From assembly GCA_035293765.1 (NCBI GenBank), contig DATGMF010000056.1:263162-327161 (forward strand): a stretch of 64,000 bases of DNA. Reading direction: 5' to 3'. Below are positions 50,101-58,382 of this stretch, in pieces. This stretch comes from DASRHT01 sp035293765 (GTDB lineage Bacteria; Chloroflexota; Ktedonobacteria; Ktedonobacterales; Ktedonobacteraceae). The notes beneath the pieces are model-generated. The model searched no databases and was not told the origin of the DNA. It saw nothing but the letters and a program-made list of their open reading frames with translations. Position numbers and translations under genes: made by a program. The stretch's first letter is position 1. Each line of letters opens with the position of its first letter.

Positions 50101-50298
50101 GCGCTCCGGCAGATCATCGTTCATTCTCAGCACCCGCTCCTCTGACTTCTCGGCAACGGCTACCTGTGGCGAGGTCGAAAATTCTGTTATATCCACATGC
50201 TGGTCGCCATCTACCTGCCGCCCGAGAAGCGTTCGGCACTCTTCACAAAATAAAGATGTCCCGCTACATAGCTTATTGCATCGCAAACACTGATTCAT
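47179..50298 (-). CDS. zinc-ribbon membrane protein with six BACON-type beta-sandwich repeats
   Basis: The 1039-aa protein opens with a zinc ribbon (CLRCNKLCSGTSLFCEEC) and ~200 disordered cytoplasmic residues. One membrane helix follows (TAFFCLVILVVLASTIDTILL, about residue 230), then an external region. After an Ig-like segment come six repeats of ~110 residues. Each has a core L-x-F near the start, W-(S/Q/R/T)-A, PWL-x-(I/V)-xP-x-G, and an L-x-PG-x-Y-x-(A/G)-x-I segment, as in BACON/abnormal spindle-like domains. It is probably a surface binding or sensor protein. ATG 50298 is chosen because it starts directly at the zinc ribbon. Confidence 0.8.
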   Translation of the reverse strand: MNQCLRCNKLCSGTSLFCEECRTLLGRQVDGDQHVDITEFSTSPQVAVAEKSEERVLRMNDDLPERTTIPHPAVISLPETPQPPLSSMGTYATTVEQVLQKLSDAARRIANADRGPGQRARPRIFRLTPLRDISAEIQRHSTPMPKISTPLSPNNDLARKLPDLWPWFQDSDADEDEKDIWANRSDPLMSRSFEFTRAEGENRRRAAISGLSTSFMARQQKKTARLRTAFFCLVILVVLASTIDTILLSNAFMHSKSNSLVTNGFPVLTLSSLVADYGQSITLHLRHFSSQARVALTRDIEEQITLENSSSVVQVGRDGSADPVMLIENNWTPGFHTIQAEDTVTRYTANTTIRIEAGPTRPAHLLIRTTTLDLGAGIQGSNTIEPLVLENSGSGAITWSANSNQPWLMISPNQGVFSANQTIEVGGERNNLSPGNYQGRITFSSNVGESQYVDVTMVVRPLPANAGAVLSVTPPLLSFIATDGGADPNAQFLIVNNPGSQPLYWSLGNNSPTVVPGGGLATIDQNAAWLSIDQTTGVVVPGVTTFIRVSVHSQNLLPGAYINTLVFSSSIGHTALNSPQNVSVSLTVQRPCSLTLSTGSLSFTSVANNGNPSNQTLSLAATSSCPGTIGWQAISSAPWLTITPASGQLRGTASAATTVSVNTSGLAAGTYSANITVTAAQSTQSVMVQLTIQTPPPPSAPILGASPLNLNFSTTQGQPNPPGQTVTITNTGGSPLMWRTSLNLLTNLWLGASPSGGTIQPGQTALLTVNVSASSLSPGTYVGQVVLTGTDPNNVVAGGSPQSIMINFTVLPPCTLQQPSSSSLAFSGMQNGADPTPQSVTVMAAGNCNWPLNWSATINGSAPWLKVSPLAGSFTASGQSTTLSVAPTLAGLAPGTYTAQVSIGATDSASLQAQGSPQTLSVTLTVLQPCQLQGVPSNMSFSVSQGTASPTSQNLALSESGSCARPVSWTATSNSPWLIVDTASGTDNGSGSTIAVSLNTTTLTTPGSYTATITITATGSGNAVVQNSPQIITVTVTVS

Positions 50299-50851
50299 AA
50301 TTCCATCTCTTTCCCTATTCCCAAATCCTCTGCTGACAAATATCGTGTGGCGCCGATGAGAAAAATAAAGTAAATATGATCCGTCCGCACTTCTGCTTCT
50401 TACACAAGCGATCAATTGAGAGTAGACTCTACTGTTAGAACGTTAGATAGCATGATTGGTCACTCTAGAGATAAGAAGTACTGTGTGCTGTCGTTCTACC
50501 CCTTTTCATTCTACTTTCCCCTGTTCGCCATGATCTATGCGGTCCATCAAGAACAAGTATACAAATGCGGTAAATTAGCCTGGAATGCCACACTAGAAAT
50601 TTGCAAAAAGTATTTTTTTAGTGGATTGTCTTTCAAAGGACGTCGCTATGACCGCGATTAAGATGCGCGCATCCTGGGTAAACGTCCCTCAGAGACATGT
50701 CTTTTTGTGCTTATTAGGGATAAGCTTTTAATTTCCTATACTTTCACTTATTTTGATTATAGCATTTATTTCGAATATAGGGTATAATAGAGACATGATC
50801 GAGAAGGTCCCTGTTAATATCAGTGGCGATCATAAGAGAAAGGAAAACCGT
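50299..50851. other. 553-bp intergenic region
   Basis: The region separates the divergent BACON-repeat gene and the HTH/PIN pair. An 81-codon open frame (50416-50661) has no ribosome site, family or codon pattern and is not called. AT-rich sequence with TTGATT (~50755) and TATAGG-TATAAT-like hexamers lies just before the HTH gene and probably holds its promoter. Confidence 0.45.
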
Positions 50852-51286
50852 ATGCCAGTACTGGAACAATCCGCAATAGCGGCAAATGATAGTGAGAAAC
50901 CGGCATTAAGTGAGATCAGAAAAGTGCTTAACAAGAGCCATAGTGCAAAACTTGTTGGGCCAGACGGAGTTTCCATAGAATTGCCCCGGTCGGTTTTCGA
51001 AGTACTTCGGCGGATTGTGTCTTATATGATGCTCGGCAAAGCGATTTTTGTCGTACCAGAGCACCAGGAACTAACTACCCAGCAAGCGGCAGACTTTTTG
51101 GGGGTCTCACGGCCATACCTGATCAATCTGCTTAATGAGCGCAAGATACCGTTCACTATGGTTGGCACCCATCGCCGCGTTCGGTTTTCTGACCTCGTGG
51201 AATATAGCAGAATTCGAGATGCCGAACGAGAGAAAGCCATAGATGAGATCACCCAAATGAGCCAGGATTTTGGAATCTATTACTAA
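50852..51286 (+). CDS. excisionase-type HTH protein, putative antitoxin
   Basis: The 144-aa protein has a helix-turn-helix of the excisionase/MerR class (LTTQQAADFLGVSRPYLINLLNERKIPFTMVGTHRRVRFSDLVEY) at residues ~75-120. A SpoVT/AbrB-like strand segment (KLVGPDGVSIELPRSVFEVLRRI) precedes it. It lies 66 bp before a PIN-domain gene, and the same order occurs in type II toxin-antitoxin loci. It probably represses the operon and neutralises the PIN protein. ATG 50852 has AAAGGA upstream. Confidence 0.8.
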   Translation: MPVLEQSAIAANDSEKPALSEIRKVLNKSHSAKLVGPDGVSIELPRSVFEVLRRIVSYMMLGKAIFVVPEHQELTTQQAADFLGVSRPYLINLLNERKIPFTMVGTHRRVRFSDLVEYSRIRDAEREKAIDEITQMSQDFGIYY

Positions 51287-51296
51287 CATTTTCTTG

Positions 51297-51329
51297 TATC
51301 TGCTTACCATTATCTGCGGTAAGCAGATA
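51297..51329 (+). promoter_or_regulatory. 12-bp inverted repeat between antitoxin and toxin genes
   Basis: TATCTGCTTACC (51297-51308) and GGTAAGCAGATA (51318-51329) are perfect arms around a 9-nt loop that itself repeats TATCTGC. It lies in the intercistronic gap just before the PIN gene and could be an attenuator that lowers toxin output or an operator. Confidence 0.65.
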
Positions 51330-51352
51330 TAGTACCAGGTAAGGATAAGTCC

Positions 51353-51955
51353 ATGCCACTGATAGCTGTTCTTGATGCATGTGTAATTGTACCTGCGTCG
51401 CTGCGCGATACACTTTTTCGTACAGCCAGCGCGAAATACTACCGGATGTGTTTTACCGAGGATATTCTGGATGAAGTTGGTCGTACTTTGATTAATAAGC
51501 TTGGCGCATCGGCAGAGCAGGCTGAAAACCTACTGAGGAGCATTAGAAAAAGTTTTGACGACTCAATCATTTCAAGTCATCGACCCCATGTTTCTACTAT
51601 GCCCGTCAACGAAAAAGATAAACATGTGTTAGCGGCAGCCGTAGCTAGCAATGCTCAGGTGATTGTTACTCAGAATATGAAAGATTTTCCTGAAACATCC
51701 CTCGCGCCTTATGGTATTGAAGCTCAATCTCCAGATGATTTTCTCATTAGCCTGTTTCATGACAACCCGCGGGAAATGTGTGGTATCGTCAAAGCTCAGG
51801 CCAATGCCCTTAAAAATCCGCCTTTGTCTTTGTCGGAGGTGTTACATCGTTTATCCTCTCATACTCCGCGATTTTCAGGTCTTGTACAAGAAGAACTAAT
51901 TAATATGGGTGAGCTAGCTTTGGTAGGTTCTGGTTCTACAACTGCTGATGAGTGA
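51353..51955 (+). CDS. PIN-domain ribonuclease, putative toxin
   Basis: The 200-aa protein starts with a PIN domain. The first acidic residue is in AVLDACVIVP, a Glu/Asp patch in FTEDILDEV, and the C-terminal acidic pair is in NEKDKHVLAAAVASNAQVIVTQNMKDFP. PIN toxins (VapC-like) cleave tRNA or other RNA using Mg. About 60 extra residues follow the domain, longer than the ~130 aa of classical VapC. Paired with the HTH gene it looks like a toxin-antitoxin module. AGGTAAGGA precedes the ATG. Confidence 0.8.
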   Translation: MPLIAVLDACVIVPASLRDTLFRTASAKYYRMCFTEDILDEVGRTLINKLGASAEQAENLLRSIRKSFDDSIISSHRPHVSTMPVNEKDKHVLAAAVASNAQVIVTQNMKDFPETSLAPYGIEAQSPDDFLISLFHDNPREMCGIVKAQANALKNPPLSLSEVLHRLSSHTPRFSGLVQEELINMGELALVGSGSTTADE

Positions 51956-52129
51956 CAACTAGAGCCGAAAAGGTGATAAGGCAAACTATAAACTCATCAT
52001 ATGCGATAACCAGAGCATCTTTTTCCCAGGTGCTTTTTCTTTTTTCATTTTGCGTGGCGAAACGATAACAGACTACTCGGCCAGACTGGGTAAAGCAGAA
52101 AGATAACAATACTATATCGTAGCACAAAT

Positions 52130-52160
52130 CAGCTCTCCTGACAGTCTCTCAGGAGAGCTG
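52130..52160 (-). terminator. terminator of pheS-pheT
   Basis: CAGCTCTCCTGA (52130-52141) and TCAGGAGAGCTG (52149-52160) are perfect 12-bp arms, 18 bp past the pheT stop. ATTTGTG follows on the minus strand. Confidence 0.75.
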
Positions 52161-52177
52161 AAAACGTGGACGTAAGC

Positions 52178-54709
52178 TTAGCGTAACGTTGCGCCGAGTT
52201 CGTCGTTCAGGGCGCGGATGATCCGCTCTTGCAGGCTATTAGCCTCGGCATCGGTCAACGTGCGATCCTGAGCCTGGTAGACCAGGGAGTAGGTCAGGTT
52301 CTTCTTGCCCGCCGGAATGGGATCGCCGGTGTAGAGATCGAAAAGGGTAACCGAGCGCAGCAACTCGCCGCCGTTGCGCTGGATAATCGCGCGCACATCC
52401 TCCGCCGGTATCTGTTGATCGACTATCAGGGCCAGGTCGCGGGTCAACTCCTGATGGCGCGAGATGGGCTGATAGATCAGGCGAGCAGGGACTGCCATGT
52501 AAAGGCGTTCCAGATCAAGCTCGCACAGGTAGGCGCGGTGCGGCAGATCGTAGCGTTGCTGCACGATAGGATGTACCTCGCCCAGCACGCCCGCAGGGCT
52601 CAACACCTGCTCCCCGATGTTTGATGGGCGCGGCAGTTCCAATAGCGCGCATCGTCCTGGATGAAATGTCGGATGCTGAGTTGGAGTGAAGCGATAATGG
52701 GTAATCTTCAATCCTGCCAGCAGGGATTCTATAATCCCCTTCAAGTCATAGAAGTCCGTCGGCTGCGATAATGCGCTATGCCAGGAAATTTCTGCCGGGC
52801 CGCAGAGGGCGATACCGACGGCCCTGCGTTCATCAGGCTGCTGATCCGGGCCGTTGACCGGCAGGTAGCGCCGTCCAATTTCGAAGAAGCGCAGGCCGGC
52901 TCTATTGCGTTTGCTGTTCTCCTGTACTGTTTCCAGCAGGCTGCTCATCAGCGTCAGGCGCAGGCTTTCCTGTTCGCTGCTGAGCGGATTCGCCAGCACA
53001 ACAGCCGGGAGAGCGTGTGGATCAAGCGTGGCAACCGCGTTAGTGCCCGCCGTGCTGATTGCTGTGTGGGTACCATTAGAGGTGCTCATAGGAGCTTGCA
53101 GGAGAAAACGGGCCGAATCCGCATCCGCCTGAGCTAATAGATTAAGCGTGCGGGCGCGGCTGGTCAGGGTATAGGTCACGATTTCGTTTAAGCCTGTGCC
53201 AATGAGCAGCGTGCGCACCTCTTGTTCGCGCTCGAACCAGTAGTCGGGGAGCGGTTCGGGCAATGGACCCGTTGGAATCGTACTTGGAATGCGATCATAG
53301 CCGATCAAGCGGATGACTTCCTCGACGAGATCCGCCCCTTCATCGATATCTGAGCGATAGGTTGGTACGGTGACGCGCATCGTTTTGCCCTGCTCGTCGG
53401 GATGTACGGTGAAGCCGAGCGCGGAAAGCGCTTCCACAACTTCGTTTTGCGTGACCTTCATCGAGGTGAGCCACTCGACCTCATCGGTAGAGAAGTTCAG
53501 GATACGCGGCTTGAGCGGTTTGGGATAGCAATCGACGATGCCGGGATGGACCGTGCCTCCTGCCAGTTCCGCCATCAATTGTACGGCCCGATTGGCTCCG
53601 ATGATCGTCAGCGCGGGATCAAGCCCCTTCTCGAAACGGCTGGAGGCATCGGTGCGCAATCCCAGCGCCACCGAGGTGTGGCGAACGTTGGCGGCCTGGA
53701 AATTCGCGGCCTCCAGCAGAATCGTGGTCGTTTTATCGTTGACTTCGCTGATCGCGCCGCCCATGACGCCCGCGATGGCTGTCGCTTCCTGCGGATCGGT
53801 AATCAACAGCATATCCGGCGTCAGTTTGCGCTTTACATCGTCGAGCGTGGTCAATGTTTCGCCTTCATGAGCACGGCGCACGATAATGTGATGGTCACGC
53901 ACCAGGTCGTAATCGAAACCGTGTAGTGGCTGACCGAACTCTAGCATGACATAGTTCGTGATATCCACCACGTTGTTAATCGGGCGCATGCCTGCCGCCA
54001 GCAACCGCCGTCCCATCCAGCTCGGAGACGGCCCCAGCTTCACTCCGCTGATCACGCGTGCGCTATAGCGTGGACATAGATCGGGATCTTCGACCGTCAC
54101 CCTGACCATATCCTGTGCGGGCGTACCCTGTTCCTGAAAAACAGGCTGCGGGATGCGCAACTCCTGGCCGGTCAATGCGGCTACTTCGCGGGCGATGCCA
54201 ATAATAGACGAAAGGTCGCCGCGATGGGCTTTAATGGCGAAATCGAGCACGACCTCGCCCAGCACATCGACCAGCTTCTGCCCCAGCTTTGTCTCGGGAT
54301 CAAGAATGTAAATGCCAGAATGATCGTTTCCGAGGCCAAGCTCGCGCGGAGAACAGAGCATCCCCTGCGAAACATAGCCCATTTTACGCGCCTCGGTGAT
54401 GGTAATATCGCCTATTTTTGCACCGGGGAGGGCCAGAGGCACCTTGTCACCCTGCCTGATATTGGGCGCTCCACAGATGACGCCGATCTCCTGGGTGCCG
54501 GTATTAATCCGTGTATAGCTCAGATGATTCGAGCCTGGCACTTCTTCCAGATGCGTGATCTGAGCGGTAATCACCCTATCGCCCCAATCTTTGCCCTGAT
54601 AATCAATGGCCTCAACTTCCAGTCCGGCCATTGTTAGAATATGGGCCAGTTCTTCGGGCGACAGGGTGATATCAACATAATCTTTGAGCCAGCTCAAAGG
54701 TACTCGCAT
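52178..54709 (-). CDS. pheT: phenylalanyl-tRNA synthetase, beta subunit
   Basis: The 843-aa beta chain has all usual modules. N-terminal MRVPLSWLKDYVDI is followed by the EMAP-type tRNA-binding domain (residues ~40-155), the B3/B4 editing domain (200-400, with ATAIAGVMGG and SSRFEKGLDP) and B5 (HPGIVDCYPKP onward). A catalytic-like core and the C-terminal FDX-ACB anticodon domain (SRHQELTRDLALIVD) complete it. It edits mischarged Tyr and binds tRNA-Phe. ATG 54709 with GGAGA is the start. It lies 36 bp downstream of pheS. Confidence 0.96.
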   Translation of the reverse strand: MRVPLSWLKDYVDITLSPEELAHILTMAGLEVEAIDYQGKDWGDRVITAQITHLEEVPGSNHLSYTRINTGTQEIGVICGAPNIRQGDKVPLALPGAKIGDITITEARKMGYVSQGMLCSPRELGLGNDHSGIYILDPETKLGQKLVDVLGEVVLDFAIKAHRGDLSSIIGIAREVAALTGQELRIPQPVFQEQGTPAQDMVRVTVEDPDLCPRYSARVISGVKLGPSPSWMGRRLLAAGMRPINNVVDITNYVMLEFGQPLHGFDYDLVRDHHIIVRRAHEGETLTTLDDVKRKLTPDMLLITDPQEATAIAGVMGGAISEVNDKTTTILLEAANFQAANVRHTSVALGLRTDASSRFEKGLDPALTIIGANRAVQLMAELAGGTVHPGIVDCYPKPLKPRILNFSTDEVEWLTSMKVTQNEVVEALSALGFTVHPDEQGKTMRVTVPTYRSDIDEGADLVEEVIRLIGYDRIPSTIPTGPLPEPLPDYWFEREQEVRTLLIGTGLNEIVTYTLTSRARTLNLLAQADADSARFLLQAPMSTSNGTHTAISTAGTNAVATLDPHALPAVVLANPLSSEQESLRLTLMSSLLETVQENSKRNRAGLRFFEIGRRYLPVNGPDQQPDERRAVGIALCGPAEISWHSALSQPTDFYDLKGIIESLLAGLKITHYRFTPTQHPTFHPGRCALLELPRPSNIGEQVLSPAGVLGEVHPIVQQRYDLPHRAYLCELDLERLYMAVPARLIYQPISRHQELTRDLALIVDQQIPAEDVRAIIQRNGGELLRSVTLFDLYTGDPIPAGKKNLTYSLVYQAQDRTLTDAEANSLQERIIRALNDELGATLR

Positions 54710-54745
54710 GACAAATTCTCCATCAATCACTACAACCAGTTGCGT

Positions 54746-55792
54746 TTAGAACTGGCGCAAGAAACGCAGATCGTTAGCCGAGAAGAGGCGGATCTCGCCG
54801 ATGCCGTACTTGAGCATGGCGATACGCTCCACGCCCATGCCGAAGGCGAAGCCGCGATAGCGTTTGGGATCGTAGCCGACCTCGCGCAGCAGCTTGGGAT
54901 GGACCATGCCGGAGCCGAGAATTTCCAGCCAGCCGGTATGTTTGCAGAGGCGGCAGCCCTCGCCATTGCAGAGAATGCAGCTAATATCGACCTCGGCGCT
55001 TGGCTCTGTGAATGGGAAGTAGCTGCCGCGGAAGCGCAGGTGGCGGCCTTCGCCGAACATCTCACGCGCGAACCGCTCAAGGCACCCTTTAAGATCAGCC
55101 ATCGTACAATATTCGTCAACCAGTAGCCCTTCGATTTGATGGAACATGGCTTCGTGCGAAGCATCAACGGCCTCGTTACGATAGACCTTGCCAGGCACAA
55201 GGATGCGTACCGGCGGATGGACCTGCTTCATAATGCGCACCTGCATTGGCGATGTGTGCGTGCGCAGCAGAATCTGCCCTGGAGCGATCCAGAAAGTATC
55301 CTGCATATCGCGGGCAGGATGGTCGGTTGGGATATTCAGAGCCTGGAAGTTATGATAATCGGTCTCGACCTCCAGTCCCTGGATCGTCTGGAAGCCCATC
55401 CGCGTGAAGATTTCAGCTACTTCCAGTATGGTGCGCGATATCGGGTGCATATGGCCCTCTGGCAGCGCCCGTCCTGGGAGGGTGACGTCGATGCGCTCCT
55501 GCTCCAACGCCTGCATCAGTTCGCGCTGGCGTAGCGATTCGCGCTTTGCCGCCAGGCGCTGCTCTAATTCGGCCTTGACGGCGTTGATTTTCTGGCCCAC
55601 CACTGGGCGTTCTTCTTTTGCCAGTCTGGGCATAACCGAGGAAAGGTTTTTTAGCTCGCCACGATTGCGTCCCAGGTAGCGGATATCCCACTCGTCCAGC
55701 TCGGCACTGGTATTGATCGGCTCCAGTTCCGCAATGGCCCGCGCTTGCAAGGTATCGAGTTGACCAAGCAAGTCTTCAAGTTGTTCTATCAT
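54746..55792 (-). CDS. pheS: phenylalanyl-tRNA synthetase, alpha subunit
   Basis: The 348-aa catalytic alpha chain has an N-terminal coiled coil (EQLEDLLGQLDTLQARAIAELEPI). Class II motif 2 follows (LRFRGSYFPFTEPSAEVDISC), then motif 3 (RGFAFGMGVERIAMLKYGIGEIR). A Cys-x2-Cys-type zinc-like insert (CILCNGEGCRLCKHTGW) lies before motif 3. It activates Phe and charges tRNA-Phe as (alpha-beta)2 with pheT. ATG 55792 follows GGAGG. A T-box leader precedes it. Confidence 0.96.
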   Translation of the reverse strand: MIEQLEDLLGQLDTLQARAIAELEPINTSAELDEWDIRYLGRNRGELKNLSSVMPRLAKEERPVVGQKINAVKAELEQRLAAKRESLRQRELMQALEQERIDVTLPGRALPEGHMHPISRTILEVAEIFTRMGFQTIQGLEVETDYHNFQALNIPTDHPARDMQDTFWIAPGQILLRTHTSPMQVRIMKQVHPPVRILVPGKVYRNEAVDASHEAMFHQIEGLLVDEYCTMADLKGCLERFAREMFGEGRHLRFRGSYFPFTEPSAEVDISCILCNGEGCRLCKHTGWLEILGSGMVHPKLLREVGYDPKRYRGFAFGMGVERIAMLKYGIGEIRLFSANDLRFLRQF

Positions 55793-55808
55793 GAGTCCTC
55801 CAAGAATC

Positions 55809-56110
55809 AAAAAAACCGACATATCGTCAACAGGGACGAAGTTGCCGGTATTGTTTGCTCCGTGGTACCACCCGTATTGAATTTGTCCTCACTCTGCAAC
55901 AGGGAAGGCATAATTCCGCTCGGTTTGTCCGGTAACGGAGACATCCGGGGCTGCCTACTTGACAAAATGTCGTGGTTTTCAACAGCCAGCTCTGGGGTGA
56001 ACTTCAGCGAACGATCCCGCGAAAAGGCTTGCAGTCGGTGGCCCTTTCTCCCTGAGCGTTCCCAGCCCGCTTACTCTCCCCATCCTCGCTTTTTATACGT
56101 TTTTATGTTA
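55809..56110 (-). ncRNA. T-box riboswitch leader of pheS-pheT
   Basis: On the minus strand the ~300-nt leader holds the conserved T-box GGGTGGTACCACGG (55873-55860). An intrinsic terminator follows (arms 55849-55843 and 55821-55815, then seven U from 55815 to 55809). Upstream, the specifier region GAAGTTCACC contains UUC (56001-55999), a Phe codon followed by a purine. Uncharged tRNA-Phe would bind the specifier and T-box bulge and allow read-through. Confidence 0.9.
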
Positions 56111-56116
56111 GTGTAG

Positions 56117-56145
56117 AGTGTATCAGATTTTCGAGAAAAAGTCTA
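56117..56145 (-). promoter_or_regulatory. candidate promoter of the pheS T-box leader
   Basis: TAGACT (56145-56140), a 17-bp spacer and TACACT (56122-56117) on the minus strand give a moderate sigma-70 match. It places the transcription start near 56110. Confidence 0.5.
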
Positions 56146-56169
56146 GTCCCGTATTTGGCGCTGGTAGTG

Positions 56170-57174
56170 CTAATATCCTAATAATTCCTGCAATTCCTTC
56201 TCGCACTGCTTGCTTAAAGGCACCATTGTTTCTTGCGGGTCATTCAACACTAAGGTATAGCTGTTGCGGGTATATTGGATGACGGCTTTGATATATTGCA
56301 AGTTAACGAGATAGGCGCGGTGCGCTTTGAAGAAGCCGCGACCCACCAGGCGGCCCTCCAGTTCTTGCAGCGTCAGGTTAGTCGTCGCCTCATCTTTTGC
56401 AGTACGGAGAAACGTCTTGCCTTCGCGGCTGGTGGCGTACAGGATGTCGCCGGGATCGAAGAGCATAATGCGATCATCCTTACGTGCAGGCACTTTATAG
56501 GGGAGCAGGCGTTCGGGGGCAGGAGGCTGCTCGTTTGTTTCCGGGCTGTAACTACCGGTGATGCGCCCATCTTCTAACTCCAGTACGCGTGTGCAGCACT
56601 TACCCGCCCATGCAAGATCCTCCCCTGTAATCAGCACGGCTGCTCCCTCTGCTGCTAGCTGGCTGATGATGCGGGCGAACACAGCCTGCGTATCCAGATC
56701 GGTGCGTAAAACGGGCTGATCCAGCAGATAAACGGAGGCGCGTTTCATTGTTGTGCGCGCGAACGTCAGGCGGCGCTGAATGGTGGGAGCGAGTTTGGAA
56801 GCAGGTGTTTGAGCATGGTCGCTCAATCCCACCGCCGCCAGGGCGTCACTAACGCTGCTTTTGGGCAATTTGTGCAATTGGCGATAAAATTCAAGATTTC
56901 GCTGGGCGCTAGAGCGTTCATAGAGCAGATCTTCCTCAAACATTGTGCTGATATTGCGACGCAGGTCTGGAACCTGGTAGATATCCTGCCCATTCAGGAG
57001 AACGCTGCCACCGCTGGGAGGCTGCATACCGGAGAGGATGCGGATCAATGTTGTTTTGCCGCTGTGAGCAGGACCAACCACGGCAACCACTTCACCGGCG
57101 GCGATATCGAGCTGCTCAATATATAATACGCTGCGACCATTGACAAGTTTTTCGAGCCGCCGCACCTGTAACAT
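56170..57174 (-). CDS. chimeric regulator: degenerate ABC ATPase domain plus LytTR DNA-binding domain
   Basis: In this 334-aa protein, residues ~1-205 are an ABC ATPase domain with an intact Walker A (GPAHSGKTT). The Walker B is LLDQP instead of LLDEP (catalytic Glu replaced by Gln), the LSGGQ signature is lost (KLAPTIQRRLTFAR), and the H-loop His is absent (VLITGED). Residues ~235-334 are a LytTR DNA-binding domain (DILYATSREGKTFLRT, FFKAHRAYLVNLQYIKAV, VPLSKQCEKEL). It probably senses nucleotide or transporter state and controls the divergent ABC exporter. ATG 57174 has AAAGGA upstream. No membrane segment is seen. Confidence 0.85.
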   Translation of the reverse strand: MLQVRRLEKLVNGRSVLYIEQLDIAAGEVVAVVGPAHSGKTTLIRILSGMQPPSGGSVLLNGQDIYQVPDLRRNISTMFEEDLLYERSSAQRNLEFYRQLHKLPKSSVSDALAAVGLSDHAQTPASKLAPTIQRRLTFARTTMKRASVYLLDQPVLRTDLDTQAVFARIISQLAAEGAAVLITGEDLAWAGKCCTRVLELEDGRITGSYSPETNEQPPAPERLLPYKVPARKDDRIMLFDPGDILYATSREGKTFLRTAKDEATTNLTLQELEGRLVGRGFFKAHRAYLVNLQYIKAVIQYTRNSYTLVLNDPQETMVPLSKQCEKELQELLGY

Positions 57175-57302
57175 GGCAGTTTTCCTTTGGTTAAAAGACT
57201 GATGCTGAATAAGCTCACGTTGCCAGGAATATTGTAACATAGCGAAGAACTAGCGGAATAGCTATTTTGTTTTAAATTATCTACTCAGCCCGATTTTTAC
57301 TC

Positions 57303-57330
57303 CATTCATCTTGGCGCAAGCTCATTCATC
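57303..57330. promoter_or_regulatory. direct repeat, candidate LytTR operator
   Basis: CATTCATC occurs at 57303-57310 and 57323-57330, exactly 20 bp apart and so about two helical turns. It lies in the 304-bp divergent region (57175-57478) between the LytTR regulator and the ABC exporter. LytTR proteins typically bind 9-bp direct repeats with 12-13-bp spacers. GGCGCAA and TTGCGCC arms also flank the second repeat. Confidence 0.55.
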
Positions 57331-57478
57331 CTCGAATTTGCGCCTCTTAACGGCTGATAATCTCCATACGACGGAATTATGTCGCGAGGGCAGTTTTCTC
57401 ATGGTACAGTTGCTGTAGCGATTGATCGGCAGTCCATTAAGTTATTGGGAACAGGATAGAAAAAGGCAAGGATAAAGC

Positions 57479-58363
57479 ATGAATATACCTGAATTTATGA
57501 TTGAAGCGCACGATCTTCATCGTGCGTTTGGCAAAAAAGAAGCGGTAGCAGGCATCAGTTTTAATGTGCGGCATGGTGAGATTTTTGGCTTTCTGGGGCC
57601 GAATGGCGCTGGCAAAACCACCACCATCCGTATGCTTACGGGTCAGATCGATCCGAGCAGTGGGAGTGCGAGGGTTGCAGGATATGATGTCGTGAAAGAG
57701 CGGCAACTGTTGAAAGAGCGTATTGGCGTCGTCTTCGAAGAGCAAAACCTGTATGATCGGCTTCCTGCTCGCTTGAATCTGGAATTTGCCTGCTGGCTTT
57801 ATAACATACCAAAAAGCCGCATCGATGAAGTGCTTGAACTTGTGCGCTTGCGCGACCGGGCAAAAGAGCCGATTCGCACCTTCTCTAACGGTATGAAGCA
57901 GCGCATTATGATCGCACGGGCTTTGCTGCACAAACCGCAGGTGCTTTTTCTGGATGAGCCAAGCCGGGGATTGGACCCCGTCGCGGCCCACGAGGTGCGC
58001 CAGACGATTACGCAACTCAGCCACGAAGGCGTCACCATTTTATTAACCACACACTTAATGGAGGAGGCCGATCAGCTTTGCCAGCACGTTGCCTTTATCG
58101 TCAATGGGCATATCGTCGCCAACGACACGCCGCGCAATTTAAAGCTGGCGCATGGACAGCGCACGGTGGTTGTCACCCTGACAGAAAATCAGCCATCCAA
58201 TGGAACTGGCGCATTAGTGGAGAAAAAACTGGCAATGGATAGCTCGACCGATCAAGCTCAGCTCGCGGAATGGCTGAGGCTGGGCACGGTGCGCGCTGTG
58301 CATTCGGACGAAGCTTCTTTGGAAGATGTCTTTATCAAAGTAGCTGGCGTGAGTCTGTCATAA
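57479..58363 (+). CDS. ABC transporter ATP-binding protein
   Basis: The 294-aa exporter-type ATPase is fully equipped: Walker A GPNGAGKTT, Q-loop FEEQNLYDRL, signature FSNGMKQRI, Walker B VLFLDEPSRGLDP, and H-loop LLTTHLMEEAD. It belongs to the DrrA/NatA-like group that powers ABC-2 permeases exporting drugs, lipids or Na+. It pairs with the permease 19 bp downstream. AAGGA precedes the ATG. The divergent LytTR-ABC protein probably regulates it. Confidence 0.93.
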   Translation: MNIPEFMIEAHDLHRAFGKKEAVAGISFNVRHGEIFGFLGPNGAGKTTTIRMLTGQIDPSSGSARVAGYDVVKERQLLKERIGVVFEEQNLYDRLPARLNLEFACWLYNIPKSRIDEVLELVRLRDRAKEPIRTFSNGMKQRIMIARALLHKPQVLFLDEPSRGLDPVAAHEVRQTITQLSHEGVTILLTTHLMEEADQLCQHVAFIVNGHIVANDTPRNLKLAHGQRTVVVTLTENQPSNGTGALVEKKLAMDSSTDQAQLAEWLRLGTVRAVHSDEASLEDVFIKVAGVSLS

Positions 58364-58382
58364 CTGTTAAAGGAGTTTTACA

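Noticed and set aside
50416..50661. 81-codon open frame in the large intergenic region
   Set aside because: No ribosome site, no family and an irregular composition. It lies in AT-rich sequence.
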